From assembly GCA_965234475.1 (NCBI GenBank), contig OZ248397.1, positions 62,001-126,000 on the forward strand: DNA of 64,000 nucleotides. The letters run 5' to 3'. The notes under the pieces were generated by a model. That model was not told where the DNA came from. It was given only the letters and a program-made list of their open reading frames with translations, and did no database searches. Each line of letters opens with the position of its first letter. Position 1 is the first letter of the stretch. This DNA comes from Methylopumilus sp947499625. GTDB lineage: Bacteria; Pseudomonadota; Gammaproteobacteria; Burkholderiales; Methylophilaceae. Position numbers and translations under genes: made by a program. Of this stretch, positions 1 to 6,883 are shown in pieces.

Positions 1-836
1 ATAATTTCTTGAGAAGACTGGTGTCTTAAGATAATAAAGTGTGCTTCTTTTTCGCGAGAAATAAATTCAAAGAATTCGGGCGTTAGCTCTTCAAATTTAG
101 TTTTACCTTTTAAATAAGTTCTTGAGAATAGTCGGTAAAGCTTATGAAGGGTTTGATTGTCAGGTAAATGAACTATGCTGACATCCAAAGGAGCTGGAAG
201 CGCAGTCTTTAACTTTTTTAGAAATTGATACCGTCTAGACGATTCGAGAGAGTTTATATAGTCATCAGTATTTTCCCCTTCTAGTGTTACAAGTGCTGAC
301 GGAAAACTTATAAGCTGAAATAAATTTTTAGATTTTGAAATATTAGTAAGTATTTGATGATCTATTTTTGGAAAGTCTTTCCAAACTAACATAGCTGCTT
401 TGTATTTGTGAGCTTGTTTTTCAGCAGCTTCTTGGATGCATAGAAAAATATCATCTTGTGTTACCGTCTGAGCTTTTAAAATTTTGGGATCAATTCCGAT
501 ATGCCCCTCATCGGAGCAGGCACTACCTATAAAAAAAGTACGTTGATATAAGAAAGAGGGGATAACTTTACTGATTAATCTTACGATAGGTAAAATAATC
601 GGAGGCATCACAAGCTCAATGGGCTCATCCATTACGAAAGCAGGTGCAATTGCGATGGGCTCTCCATTGAAAGAAATCAGACCATAGGTAAAAGTGAATT
701 GCTCTTCAAGATGAGCGCACTCGAGTGATCTATACCACCACTGACCTTCGTAAGGTGCTGGAAAACAACTATCCCAGAGCGCCTGTGGTATTTGCGATTC
801 AGAATTAAGCCATTCAAGAGAGAGCTGTTGTATCAT
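1..836 (-). CDS. GNAT/FemAB-type acyltransferase-like protein, 3' end cut by the window
   Basis: An open frame runs from an ATG at 836 to the window edge, giving 278 codons without a stop. The C-terminus lies outside the window. A central stretch reading NSLESSRRYQFLKKLKTAL resembles the basic segment that opens the second GNAT fold in predicted FemAB/BioF2-like acyltransferases. No signal peptide is visible, so a cytoplasmic protein is likely. The family call rests on this general resemblance only. Substrate and pathway cannot be told from the sequence. The gene is divergent from the HNH-type gene at 876, with 39 bases between them, so the two promoters must overlap. Confidence 0.5.
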   Translation of the reverse strand, partial: MIQQLSLEWLNSESQIPQALWDSCFPAPYEGQWWYRSLECAHLEEQFTFTYGLISFNGEPIAIAPAFVMDEPIELVMPPIILPIVRLISKVIPSFLYQRTFFIGSACSDEGHIGIDPKILKAQTVTQDDIFLCIQEAAEKQAHKYKAAMLVWKDFPKIDHQILTNISKSKNLFQLISFPSALVTLEGENTDDYINSLESSRRYQFLKKLKTALPAPLDVSIVHLPDNQTLHKLYRLFSRTYLKGKTKFEELTPEFFEFISREKEAHFIILRHQSSQEI

Positions 837-875
837 TTATGAGAATTATACTTAAAACATCGAGATTCTCGACTT

Positions 876-1175
876 ATGCAGAAATTTTTATTTTTTTTAA
901 CCACACTTTTTTTTAGTGGGTCACTTATTGCAGTTCATTCAGATTACTGCGTGACCTGTGAACGTGACAAACATGGCCACATTAAAAGAAGTCTTGAAGC
1001 CAAGAAAGCTTTTAAAAAAATGCAGCCATGCCCATCAACAGGCAAGCCTTTTGGAGCTTGTCCCGGTTATATTATTGATCACATCATTCCTTTGAAGCGA
1101 GGCGGCATGGATGCTCCAACAAATATGCAATGGCAGACTGTTGAAGAGTCAAAGGAAAAAGATAAATGGGAGTAA
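876..1175 (+). CDS. Exported small HNH-type nuclease-like protein
   Basis: This 99-residue protein starts with a short hydrophobic segment (residues 3-19) that looks like a signal peptide, so it should act outside the cytoplasm. A C-x2-C pair (C25, C28) and later cysteines precede an HNH-like core: DHIIPL at 68-73, then an asparagine and a C-terminal Q-W-Q segment, as in compact HNH endonucleases. The family normally cuts DNA with a metal held by the His/Asn residues. Activity here is inferred. It sits alone between a divergent gene and a small zinc-finger-like gene 42 bases downstream. An exported nuclease could serve nutrient scavenging, but nothing in the context proves this. Confidence 0.6.
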   Translation: MQKFLFFLTTLFFSGSLIAVHSDYCVTCERDKHGHIKRSLEAKKAFKKMQPCPSTGKPFGACPGYIIDHIIPLKRGGMDAPTNMQWQTVEESKEKDKWE

Positions 1176-1217
1176 CTTTTTATATGAAGCATGATTTCAA
1201 GTAAAATAATCTATATT

Positions 1218-1391
1218 ATGAAACGACAAATATTTTACATCGATTATCCGCAAGAGCACCAAGGCGATGCATTACATGCCTATCAATGTAAGTTTTGCAA
1301 AATAGATACCGTAAAAATTAATGGATTACTTGAAAATCATTTGCCAAATTGTGTCTATAGGAATGGAAAAGAAAAAACGATTACTGAGTAA
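1218..1391 (+). CDS. Small C2HC zinc-finger-like protein of unknown function
   Basis: The 57-residue reading from the ATG at 1218 is preferred over an upstream ATG at 1191, because the extra nine residues are low-complexity and the compact body starts with MKRQIF. The protein has one clear feature: C24-x2-C27-x13-H41-x3-C45, a spacing like that of eukaryotic-type C2H2/C2HC fingers. It also holds an acidic/aromatic N-terminus and the segment HQGDALHAY. I do not recognise a named family. The 3' end overlaps the convergent ROK kinase gene by 11 bases. Zinc binding is an inference from ligand spacing; nucleic-acid binding is only a possibility. Confidence 0.55.
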   Translation: MKRQIFYIDYPQEHQGDALHAYQCKFCKIDTVKINGLLENHLPNCVYRNGKEKTITE

Positions 1392-2283
1392 GACCTCGAC
1401 CAATTAGAGAAGCACCGATAACCCCCGCTGAATCACCCAGCATGTTTTTAACAATCGGTGTTGAAGGCATGTCATTAAAAATACGTCTATAAACTTCATC
1501 AATACCTTCCTTGTATAAACTTTTTTCATTGGAAAGTCCGCCGCCTAAGATCACAATGTCAGGGTCTAGTATATTAATAAGATTAGCCAAGGCTTGACCA
1601 AAGCGCGCATAAAAATCTTGCTTAATGTTTTTTAGCGATACATCGTTTAAAGGTGTATTAAAAAAATCGATCGCCGAAAGGGTTCTTCCGGTTTCCTCTT
1701 GAATTCTTTTTTCTAAACCGCCACCTGATATAAAACTTTCAACGCAACCATTCGCGCCGCAATAACAGGATGCACCTCTAGGATCGATCACCATATGACC
1801 CCATTCACCCGCAATATTTTGTGGCCCCTGTCTAATTTTTCCATCAAAAACAATACCACCACCACAACCTGTCCCCATAATGACGCCAAATACAGCAGGA
1901 TATCCTTTGCCTGCTCCCATTAATGCTTCTGCAAGGGCAAAACAATTCGCGTCATTTTCAATCACGATGTCATGCACTAACTTGTCTTCAAGAAGAGATT
2001 GAAGCGGCAAGCTATTTAAGCAAAGTGTATTAGAATTTTTAAGTAAATGCGTTTTTTTAGAAATTGAACCAGGCGTGCCTAAGCCCAACGTATGTGTCTT
2101 GTTTTGTATGGGTATAAGTGCTTTTGAATAAAGCGCATGAATTTGGTTAAAGACATGCTCGCTACCCAAATGGGCTTCCGTGAGTAATCTTTCGCGAAAG
2201 AGAACTTTGTCCTGACCATCTAATACGGCCACTTCAATCTTCGTGCCACCGAGGTCAATGCCGATATGATAATTAGATGTCAT
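1381..2283 (-). CDS. ROK-family sugar kinase
   Basis: The 300-residue protein opens with the ATP-binding signature IGIDLGGTKIE (residues 7-17) and carries the ROK zinc motif C-x-C-G-x2-G-C-x-E (CYCGANGCVE) around 175. The motif ENDANCFALAE supplies the catalytic Asp expected for sugar phosphorylation. ROK enzymes phosphorylate glucose, fructose, mannose or N-acetyl sugars; the substrate cannot be told here. There is no N-terminal helix-turn-helix, so this is a kinase and not a repressor. It begins directly after the stop codon of the DedA gene upstream on the same strand, so the two are probably cotranscribed. Confidence 0.85.
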   Translation of the reverse strand: MTSNYHIGIDLGGTKIEVAVLDGQDKVLFRERLLTEAHLGSEHVFNQIHALYSKALIPIQNKTHTLGLGTPGSISKKTHLLKNSNTLCLNSLPLQSLLEDKLVHDIVIENDANCFALAEALMGAGKGYPAVFGVIMGTGCGGGIVFDGKIRQGPQNIAGEWGHMVIDPRGASCYCGANGCVESFISGGGLEKRIQEETGRTLSAIDFFNTPLNDVSLKNIKQDFYARFGQALANLINILDPDIVILGGGLSNEKSLYKEGIDEVYRRIFNDMPSTPIVKNMLGDSAGVIGASLIGRGLTQ

Positions 2284-2895
2284 TTAATTATTTTGAAAAT
2301 GGCGTCTGATATACCAGATCATAAATATGATTGCACCACCTGCAATCACATAATGAAATTCGTGAAAGTAAACTTTTAATGTATCCCAGTGTTCACCAAA
2401 TACCATGCCTGTATAAGCCAGCGCCCAGCACCAAATAAACGAGCCCACAAATGTGTAGACGATAAACTTAGCCATATTCATACGCGCAATCCCTGCAGGG
2501 AGTGCAATAAAAGTTCTTACCGCTGGAAGAAGGCGGCCTATAAAAATAATGATCTCGCCATAATTTTTAAACCAATCATCTGCCATCTTCAAATCTTTTT
2601 TAGAGATGAGTACGAAACGACCATATTTTTCAGCAAGTTGTCTGCCGCCTGTTTTTCCTACATAGTAAGCAGGTATAGAGCCTAATACACAGCCTAGTGC
2701 GCCCATTAAGGCAACTACCCAGAGCACCATCTCACCTTTAAAAACAAGATACCCTGCGAAAGGCATAATAATTTCGGAGGGTAATGGAATGCAAGCTGAC
2801 TCAATCGCCATCAGCAATACGATGCCCCCGTATCCCATAGTCGATATAACACTCATAATCCAAACAGCTAATAATGCAATTAATTTTTCTAACAT
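2284..2895 (-). CDS. DedA-family inner-membrane protein
   Basis: About 203 residues with several hydrophobic segments and the DedA hallmarks: an N-terminal ES-x-x-x-PLPSEI motif, a G-x-x-x-G-x-x-x-Y segment, and the F-x-R-x-x-P-x-x-R segment (FIGRLLPAVRTF). DedA proteins are polytopic membrane proteins now linked to lipid-carrier (undecaprenyl phosphate or phospholipid) translocation and membrane homeostasis; the specific substrate here is unknown. A GTG codon lies directly before the ATG at 2895, and either could serve as start. It is the first gene of a two-gene minus-strand unit with the ROK kinase. Confidence 0.9.
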   Translation of the reverse strand: MLEKLIALLAVWIMSVISTMGYGGIVLLMAIESACIPLPSEIIMPFAGYLVFKGEMVLWVVALMGALGCVLGSIPAYYVGKTGGRQLAEKYGRFVLISKKDLKMADDWFKNYGEIIIFIGRLLPAVRTFIALPAGIARMNMAKFIVYTFVGSFIWCWALAYTGMVFGEHWDTLKVYFHEFHYVIAGGAIIFMIWYIRRHFQNN

Positions 2896-2951
2896 CACGT
2901 ATAGCCTAATATTAAGTTGATATCGAATTCTATCTTATGTTACATAAACCT

Positions 2952-2980
2952 TTAGTGAATCAGCAAATTTTTACTATAAT
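2952..2980 (+). promoter_or_regulatory. Possible sigma-70 promoter for the small lipoprotein gene
   Basis: A perfect TATAAT lies at 2975-2980, 29 bases before the ATG at 3010. The hexamer 17 bases upstream (TTAGTG, 2952-2957) is a weak -35 match. Confidence 0.4.
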
Positions 2981-3009
2981 GAATTACATAATTTTTTTAA
3001 AAAACATAT

Positions 3010-3234
3010 ATGAAACAGATGACGCTATTATTTTTATTTGTATTACTTTCAAGCTGCAGCATGATGACCTATACGAATCAAGGAAGCCTATCAAATACAA
3101 GTAAAACCTATATTATTAACTGTGCCTTTTGGGATGCTTGTTATGCAAAAGCAGAAAAGTTATGTTCAAACGGGTACAGCCTTGTAGATAAATCAGCAAG
3201 CTTGCCTCACAGTTTAGAAGTTTCATGTAAGTAA
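3010..3234 (+). CDS. Small outer-membrane-type lipoprotein, function unknown
   Basis: This 74-residue protein has a lipoprotein signal peptide: positive start, hydrophobic core and lipobox LLSSC with the lipidated cysteine at 16. The mature part is about 58 residues with three more cysteines (in INCAFWDACYAKAEKLC and the C-terminal SCK), which could form disulfides in the periplasm. Residue 17 is Ser, not Asp, so outer-membrane sorting is expected. I do not recognise a named family. It lies 28 bases before selO on the same strand and may be cotranscribed with it. Confidence 0.65.
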   Translation: MKQMTLLFLFVLLSSCSMMTYTNQGSLSNTSKTYIINCAFWDACYAKAEKLCSNGYSLVDKSASLPHSLEVSCK

Positions 3235-3262
3235 CTTTGGCTATTAAACGACTCAATCTATC

Positions 3263-4735
3263 ATGTGTGAAATAAATATTCAAAAGACAAGTGGGGTAGG
3301 TTGGCACTTTAATCATAGCTATACAAAACTACCCAAAGATTTTTTTGTTGAACAGCTCCCAGTAAAAGTATCCAATCCCAAACTTGTTTTATTAAACGAG
3401 CCTTTACTAAAGTCTTTAGGTTTAGATAAAGAAGCTCTAAGTCACGAGGCTTGGGGTAATATTTTTTCTGGGAATACACTGCCTGAAAAAGTACACCCTA
3501 TTGCAGAAGCATATGCAGGGCATCAGTTTGGTCACTTTGCTTTATTGGGTGATGGAAGGGCTGTTCTTTTGGGAGAACACATTAACCCGGACGGGGATCA
3601 TTTTGATATTCAGTTTAAAGGATCAGGGCAAACACCTTACTCTAGACGCGGTGATGGTCGCGCCGCATTAGGGCCCATGCTGAGGGAGTTCATCATTAGC
3701 GAAGCGATGCATGCACTTAAGATTCCGACCACAAGAAGTTTGGCAGTGGTGACAACAGGAGAAAGTGTTATGCGGGATGAAGTCTTACCTGGTGCGATAC
3801 TCACGCGTATAGCGAAAAGTCATATTCGTGTGGGTACTTTTCAATTCGCTTCCACATTAAATGATACCAATAAATTAAAAGCACTCGCTGATTACACTAT
3901 CGATCGCCACTATCCTGAGTGCAAAGCAAATAACAATCCCTATCTTTCATTTTTAAATGCAGTGATTGAAAGACAAGCCTTACTTCTTAGTCAATGGATG
4001 CATGTAGGTTTTATTCATGGCGTTATGAATACAGATAATATGTCCATCAGTGGTGAAACGATTGATTACGGTCCTTGCGCATTTATGGATCACTATCATC
4101 CTCAAACTATATTCAGCTCTATTGATCGTCAGGGACGTTATGCATACGCAAATCAACCCCCCATAGCGCAGTGGAATCTAGCAAGATTTGCAGAGACTTT
4201 AATTCCACTTATAGATCACGATGCTGATAAATCAATTGAACTAGCTTCTCAGTCTGTTAATAGTTTTTCAGATCAATTTCAAATAGCATGGTTAAAAGGT
4301 ATGCGAGAAAAGCTAGGTTTATTTCATGAGGAGGCAAGCGACATTGAATTAATCAATGAATTATTAGTGCTTATGCAAAAAAATAAAGCTGACTATACGC
4401 TGACATTTAGACATCTGTCGTCGGATGCAATTTTAAAGGATGCAATTTTTAAAGATGCATCATTTAAAGCTTGGTATAGGAATTGGATACATTGCATCCA
4501 AAAACAAAAAGAAGGTGAAGAGATGTCAAGACTCATGATGTTAAAACATAATCCAGCAGTCATTCCACGTAATTATTTAGTGGAGAAAGCTTTATCGCTG
4601 GCAGTGGTAGATGAGGACTACAGGTTCTTAAATGATTTTATTGCAGCGCTTTTGAAACCCTACGAGGACTCGAAAGTATTTAGTGAGCCACCTTTGGAGG
4701 AAGATAAGTCTTATCAAACATTTTGTGGGACTTAA
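3263..4735 (+). CDS. selO: SelO/YdiU-family protein adenylyltransferase (pseudokinase)
   Basis: The 490-residue length matches the family. Visible hallmarks are AYAGHQFGHFA and LGDGRA near 90-110, QFKGSGQTPYSRRGDGRA near 120-137, LREFIISEAMHAL, and HGVMNTDNMSISGETIDYGPCAFMD, which includes the metal-binding Asn/Asp pair. The C-terminus ends FCGT, with the conserved cysteine near the end. Known SelO proteins transfer AMP from ATP to Ser, Thr or Tyr of target proteins and link to oxidative stress. The gene is monocistronic or follows the small lipoprotein gene, and ends at a strong inverted repeat. Confidence 0.93.
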   Translation: MCEINIQKTSGVGWHFNHSYTKLPKDFFVEQLPVKVSNPKLVLLNEPLLKSLGLDKEALSHEAWGNIFSGNTLPEKVHPIAEAYAGHQFGHFALLGDGRAVLLGEHINPDGDHFDIQFKGSGQTPYSRRGDGRAALGPMLREFIISEAMHALKIPTTRSLAVVTTGESVMRDEVLPGAILTRIAKSHIRVGTFQFASTLNDTNKLKALADYTIDRHYPECKANNNPYLSFLNAVIERQALLLSQWMHVGFIHGVMNTDNMSISGETIDYGPCAFMDHYHPQTIFSSIDRQGRYAYANQPPIAQWNLARFAETLIPLIDHDADKSIELASQSVNSFSDQFQIAWLKGMREKLGLFHEEASDIELINELLVLMQKNKADYTLTFRHLSSDAILKDAIFKDASFKAWYRNWIHCIQKQKEGEEMSRLMMLKHNPAVIPRNYLVEKALSLAVVDEDYRFLNDFIAALLKPYEDSKVFSEPPLEEDKSYQTFCGT

Positions 4736-4742
4736 AAATAAA

Positions 4743-4776
4743 GTCACACATAAAGCAAACAAGCCTTATGTGTGAC
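4743..4776. terminator. Inverted repeat between convergent genes, likely bidirectional terminator
   Basis: An 11-bp perfect stem (GTCACACATAA at 4743-4753, TTATGTGTGAC at 4766-4776) closes a 12-base loop between the selO stop and the minus-strand gene ending at 4785. No long T-run follows on the plus strand, so efficiency is uncertain. Confidence 0.6.
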
Positions 4777-4784
4777 GATAGAAA

Positions 4785-5111
4785 CTAATTCATTTTTTTA
4801 GCTTTAGGTGCTTCTTTTGCTTTTGAGGGCTTAACAGATTTTGCAATTAGCGCTTTAAGATCTTCAAGGTCTTTACTTTGAGCCGTTACTTTTGCTTCTA
4901 AGTCAGCCACGATGGCTTTCTTTTGAGCGTCAGCTTTTTCATAGTCAGTCACTTTTTGGTTAAGCGTTGCAATTTGATCGTTTAAATTTTTAATTTCTGC
5001 AGTTTGTGAGATTAACTGATCTTCAGCGTTATAAGCGCTATAGGAAAAGTAACCCGCTACCGCGATTAAGATTGCAATGATGATGTTTTTAAAAGTGCCA
5101 GAGTTTTGCAT
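4785..5111 (-). CDS. Membrane-anchored coiled-coil small protein, function unknown
   Basis: The 108-residue protein has one N-terminal membrane segment (about residues 9-26), then a long heptad-rich coiled coil (about 28-92, with repeats such as AEIKNLNDQIATLNQKV), and a Lys/Ala/Pro-rich tail. The anchor plus coiled coil suggests a periplasm-facing protein that pairs with itself or a partner. I do not recognise a family. It is the last of three consecutive minus-strand small proteins with the same architecture (also 5282 and 5824), though its sequence is not clearly related to the other two. Confidence 0.65.
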   Translation of the reverse strand: MQNSGTFKNIIIAILIAVAGYFSYSAYNAEDQLISQTAEIKNLNDQIATLNQKVTDYEKADAQKKAIVADLEAKVTAQSKDLEDLKALIAKSVKPSKAKEAPKAKKMN

Positions 5112-5235
5112 CTATGATTCCTTCTTGATTATGTTGAATTTTAAAGCATATGTTTTTTACACATGCCTTCCTTAGGTAGGTATGTTATGAGAAAGTTCAG
5201 TAATCTCAAAGCAACTAAAAGCTTTTAAGGAAATA

Positions 5236-5264
5236 AAAAAACCCACTTTTAAGCGGGTTTTTCT
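5236..5264 (-). terminator. Rho-independent terminator of the small gene at 5282
   Basis: On the minus strand the transcript reads a hairpin of CCCGC / GTGGG type flanked by A- and T-rich tracts and followed by a run of seven T residues. It lies just past the stop codon of the gene ending at 5282. One stem position is mismatched. Confidence 0.7.
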
Positions 5265-5281
5265 TTTAAACAAGCAATCAA

Positions 5282-5590
5282 TTATCTTGAAACGATCACT
5301 TTTGTAGCTTTTGAACAGAGCTCAACTCTTGATTTATCTACCATACCTACAACATCTTCTGAGCGAAGATTAGCTTGCGAAAGAGCTTTCTCAGCTTCTG
5401 TTTGAGCTTTGCAAGCAAGCACAAAATCGTTATTTCTAACGGCGATGTCGCTTAAATTTTGTAAGCGCACTGCGCGTTCTAATTCGTGAAGTTTTTCATT
5501 GCTTTGAACGAATGTGGACGCAGCCACCGTAGTTGATATTGCTGCAACAGCAGCGACAATAATAAGACTTAAACTTACTGACTTTTTCAT
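5282..5590 (-). CDS. Small membrane-anchored/exported protein, paralogue A
   Basis: From the ATG at 5590, preceded by AAGGATAAAGAA as ribosome binding site, the protein has 102 residues. An in-frame start 36 bases upstream is less likely. Residues about 4-25 form a hydrophobic signal or anchor. The rest is helical, with two conserved cysteines (in VLACKAQTEAEKA and VELCSK). It is clearly related to the protein at 5824: both share ELE-x-x-x-RLQNL, a D-F/Y-VLACK-x-QTEAE block and a C-terminal EDxxGM-x-x-K-S-x-x-ELC block. I do not recognise a named family. A perfect 7-bp palindrome lies upstream at 5619-5639. Confidence 0.7.
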   Translation of the reverse strand: MKKSVSLSLIIVAAVAAISTTVAASTFVQSNEKLHELERAVRLQNLSDIAVRNNDFVLACKAQTEAEKALSQANLRSEDVVGMVDKSRVELCSKATKVIVSR

Positions 5591-5618
5591 TTCTTTATCC
5601 TTTTGGGTTGTATTAATT

Positions 5619-5639
5619 TTGTACACTTTTGATGTACAA
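5619..5639. promoter_or_regulatory. Perfect inverted repeat upstream of small gene, possible operator
   Basis: TTGTACA at 5619-5625 and TGTACAA at 5633-5639 are exact reverse complements separated by 7 bases, a spacing that puts equivalent points about 14 bp apart. The site lies 29-49 bases upstream of the ATG at 5590. Binding factor unknown. Confidence 0.4.
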
Positions 5640-5784
5640 GATCATCATAGTCGACAATTGTTAATAAATTATGACACTGGCATAGCTTTTGTATTTTAAG
5701 AGAAGTGGAGAGTCTTAAATCTATAGTGGACCCTTAGGTCGCCCTCTAGATTATTTTTTAGAAAAATTATTAGGTTGTAAATAA

Positions 5785-5809
5785 AAAAAGCCAGCGAGAG
5801 CTGGCTTTT
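5785..5809 (-). terminator. Rho-independent terminator of the small gene at 5824
   Basis: A perfect 7-bp stem (AGCCAGC at 5789-5795, GCTGGCT at 5800-5806) with a GAGA loop is followed, reading the minus strand, by a run of T residues (plus-strand A-run 5783-5789). It lies 15 bases past the stop codon of the minus-strand gene. Confidence 0.85.
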
Positions 5810-5823
5810 AAATTTGATCTAAT

Positions 5824-6126
5824 TTATTTAGACTGTGTTTTTAAAGCCTTGCCGCATAACTCTTGGTTGCTCTTATGAATCATACCAAGCAAGTCCTCAG
5901 CTTTTGAGTGAACTTTGCCTAGATATTCTTCTGCTTCAGTTTGTGATTTGCAAGCAAGAACATAATCTTTATTGCCAATAGCAATTAAAGTTAAATTTTG
6001 TAAGCGTGAAACTGCTTCTAATTCTTTAATCTTTGTTCTAGCGCTAACATATTTAAATGCAACAGCTGCAGTAGCAACTAACCCAATAAGTGCAACCGCA
6101 ATTGTTACTTTTGTATTTTTTTTCAT
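5824..6126 (-). CDS. Small membrane-anchored/exported protein, paralogue B
   Basis: The 100-residue protein has an N-terminal hydrophobic segment (about residues 8-26) followed by a helical domain with two cysteines, in VLACKSQTEAEEY and QELCGK. It aligns with the protein at 5282 along its whole soluble part without a large gap, so the two are tandem duplicates separated by 233 bases. Each has its own terminator, which suggests separate transcription. The two cysteines may form a disulfide if the domain is periplasmic. No named family recognised. The start ATG at 6126 is preceded by AAGGAATGTA. Confidence 0.7.
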   Translation of the reverse strand: MKKNTKVTIAVALIGLVATAAVAFKYVSARTKIKELEAVSRLQNLTLIAIGNKDYVLACKSQTEAEEYLGKVHSKAEDLLGMIHKSNQELCGKALKTQSK

Positions 6127-6161
6127 TACATTCCTTAGTTAATGCTTTTTTAAAATTTGAA

Positions 6162-6237
<76 letters not shown>

Positions 6238-6382
6238 ATATAGAACCTCACGACAAAAATCGTGAAGAAGCGGAATTATAGCAAAAATAGCCCTTTTTAT
6301 CTTCCCCCAAGCAGTTATTGGTTAATCCGTGGTTCTACAGCGTCTAGTCTAGCGACGCTAGATTTTTAAAGGCCTCAGCCTT

Positions 6383-6388
6383 TATAAT
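6383..6388 (+). promoter_or_regulatory. -10 hexamer directly before arsC, possible leaderless start
   Basis: A perfect TATAAT at 6383-6388 is followed by six bases and then the ATG of arsC at 6395. That spacing would place the transcription start at the start codon. No good -35 is visible at the usual distance, and no Shine-Dalgarno fits between. A 6-bp hairpin (AAAGGC/GCCTTT, 6367-6382) abuts the hexamer. Confidence 0.45.
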
Positions 6389-6394
6389 GTTGTT

Positions 6395-6883
6395 ATGAAA
6401 TCCTACAATATTCTCTTTCTATGCACCGGCAATTCTGCCCGTAGTATTTTGGCTGAAGCGCTTGTCACAACTTTAAGTGGCGGTAAGTTTATTGGTTATT
6501 CAGCAGGCTCTAACCCAGCAGGACGTGTAAATCCATTTGCTTTTGAATTAGCAAAAGAAATGGGTTATCCAAAAGAGAAGTTGCAATCTAAGAATTGGGA
6601 TGAATATAGTTTGCCCAACTCACCACAAATGGACTTCATTATTACGGTATGTGATAACGCAGCTAATGAAGCGTGTCCTATTTGGTTAGGTCATCCATCA
6701 ACAGCGCATTGGGGGTTTCCTGATCCTGCGAGCATTGAAGGAACAGATGCAATTAAACGAGAAGTATTTCAAAAAACATTATTAGGATTAACAAAGAATA
6801 TTGAAGCACTTATTCAACTACCTATCGATCAACTAGATTTATTATCCTTAAAGAAAGCTATTCAAGACATCCATGATGAATAA
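6395..6883 (+). CDS. arsC: Arsenate reductase, low-molecular-weight phosphatase type
   Basis: The 162-residue protein has the phosphate loop CTGNSARS with the catalytic cysteine at 10, and the acid motif FPDPAS around 110, as in the low-molecular-weight phosphatase fold. Family members with this loop reduce arsenate to arsenite with thiol partners. A plain protein phosphatase is the main alternative, but the pairing with an aquaporin favours arsenic handling. It overlaps the next gene by 11 bases, so translation is probably coupled. No arsR repressor or ArsB/Acr3 pump is adjacent. Confidence 0.85.
   Translation: MKSYNILFLCTGNSARSILAEALVTTLSGGKFIGYSAGSNPAGRVNPFAFELAKEMGYPKEKLQSKNWDEYSLPNSPQMDFIITVCDNAANEACPIWLGHPSTAHWGFPDPASIEGTDAIKREVFQKTLLGLTKNIEALIQLPIDQLDLLSLKKAIQDIHDE

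Noticed and set aside
2389..2685. Open frame of 98 codons on the plus strand
   Set aside because: It lies entirely inside dedA on the other strand, has unusual composition and no ribosome site.
5160..5186. Imperfect inverted repeat ACATGCCTTCC / GGTAGGTATGT
   Set aside because: Two mismatches and no link to a start or stop signal.
5715..5755. Imperfect hairpin between the two small paralogues (AATCTA ... TAGATT with GACC/GGTC inside)
   Set aside because: Several mismatches and no consistent role; a good terminator for the upstream gene already lies at 5785-5809.
6338..6366. Inverted repeat AGCGTC / GACGCT followed by TTTTT
   Set aside because: It looks like a terminator for the plus strand, but no plus-strand gene lies upstream of it, so I left it uncalled.
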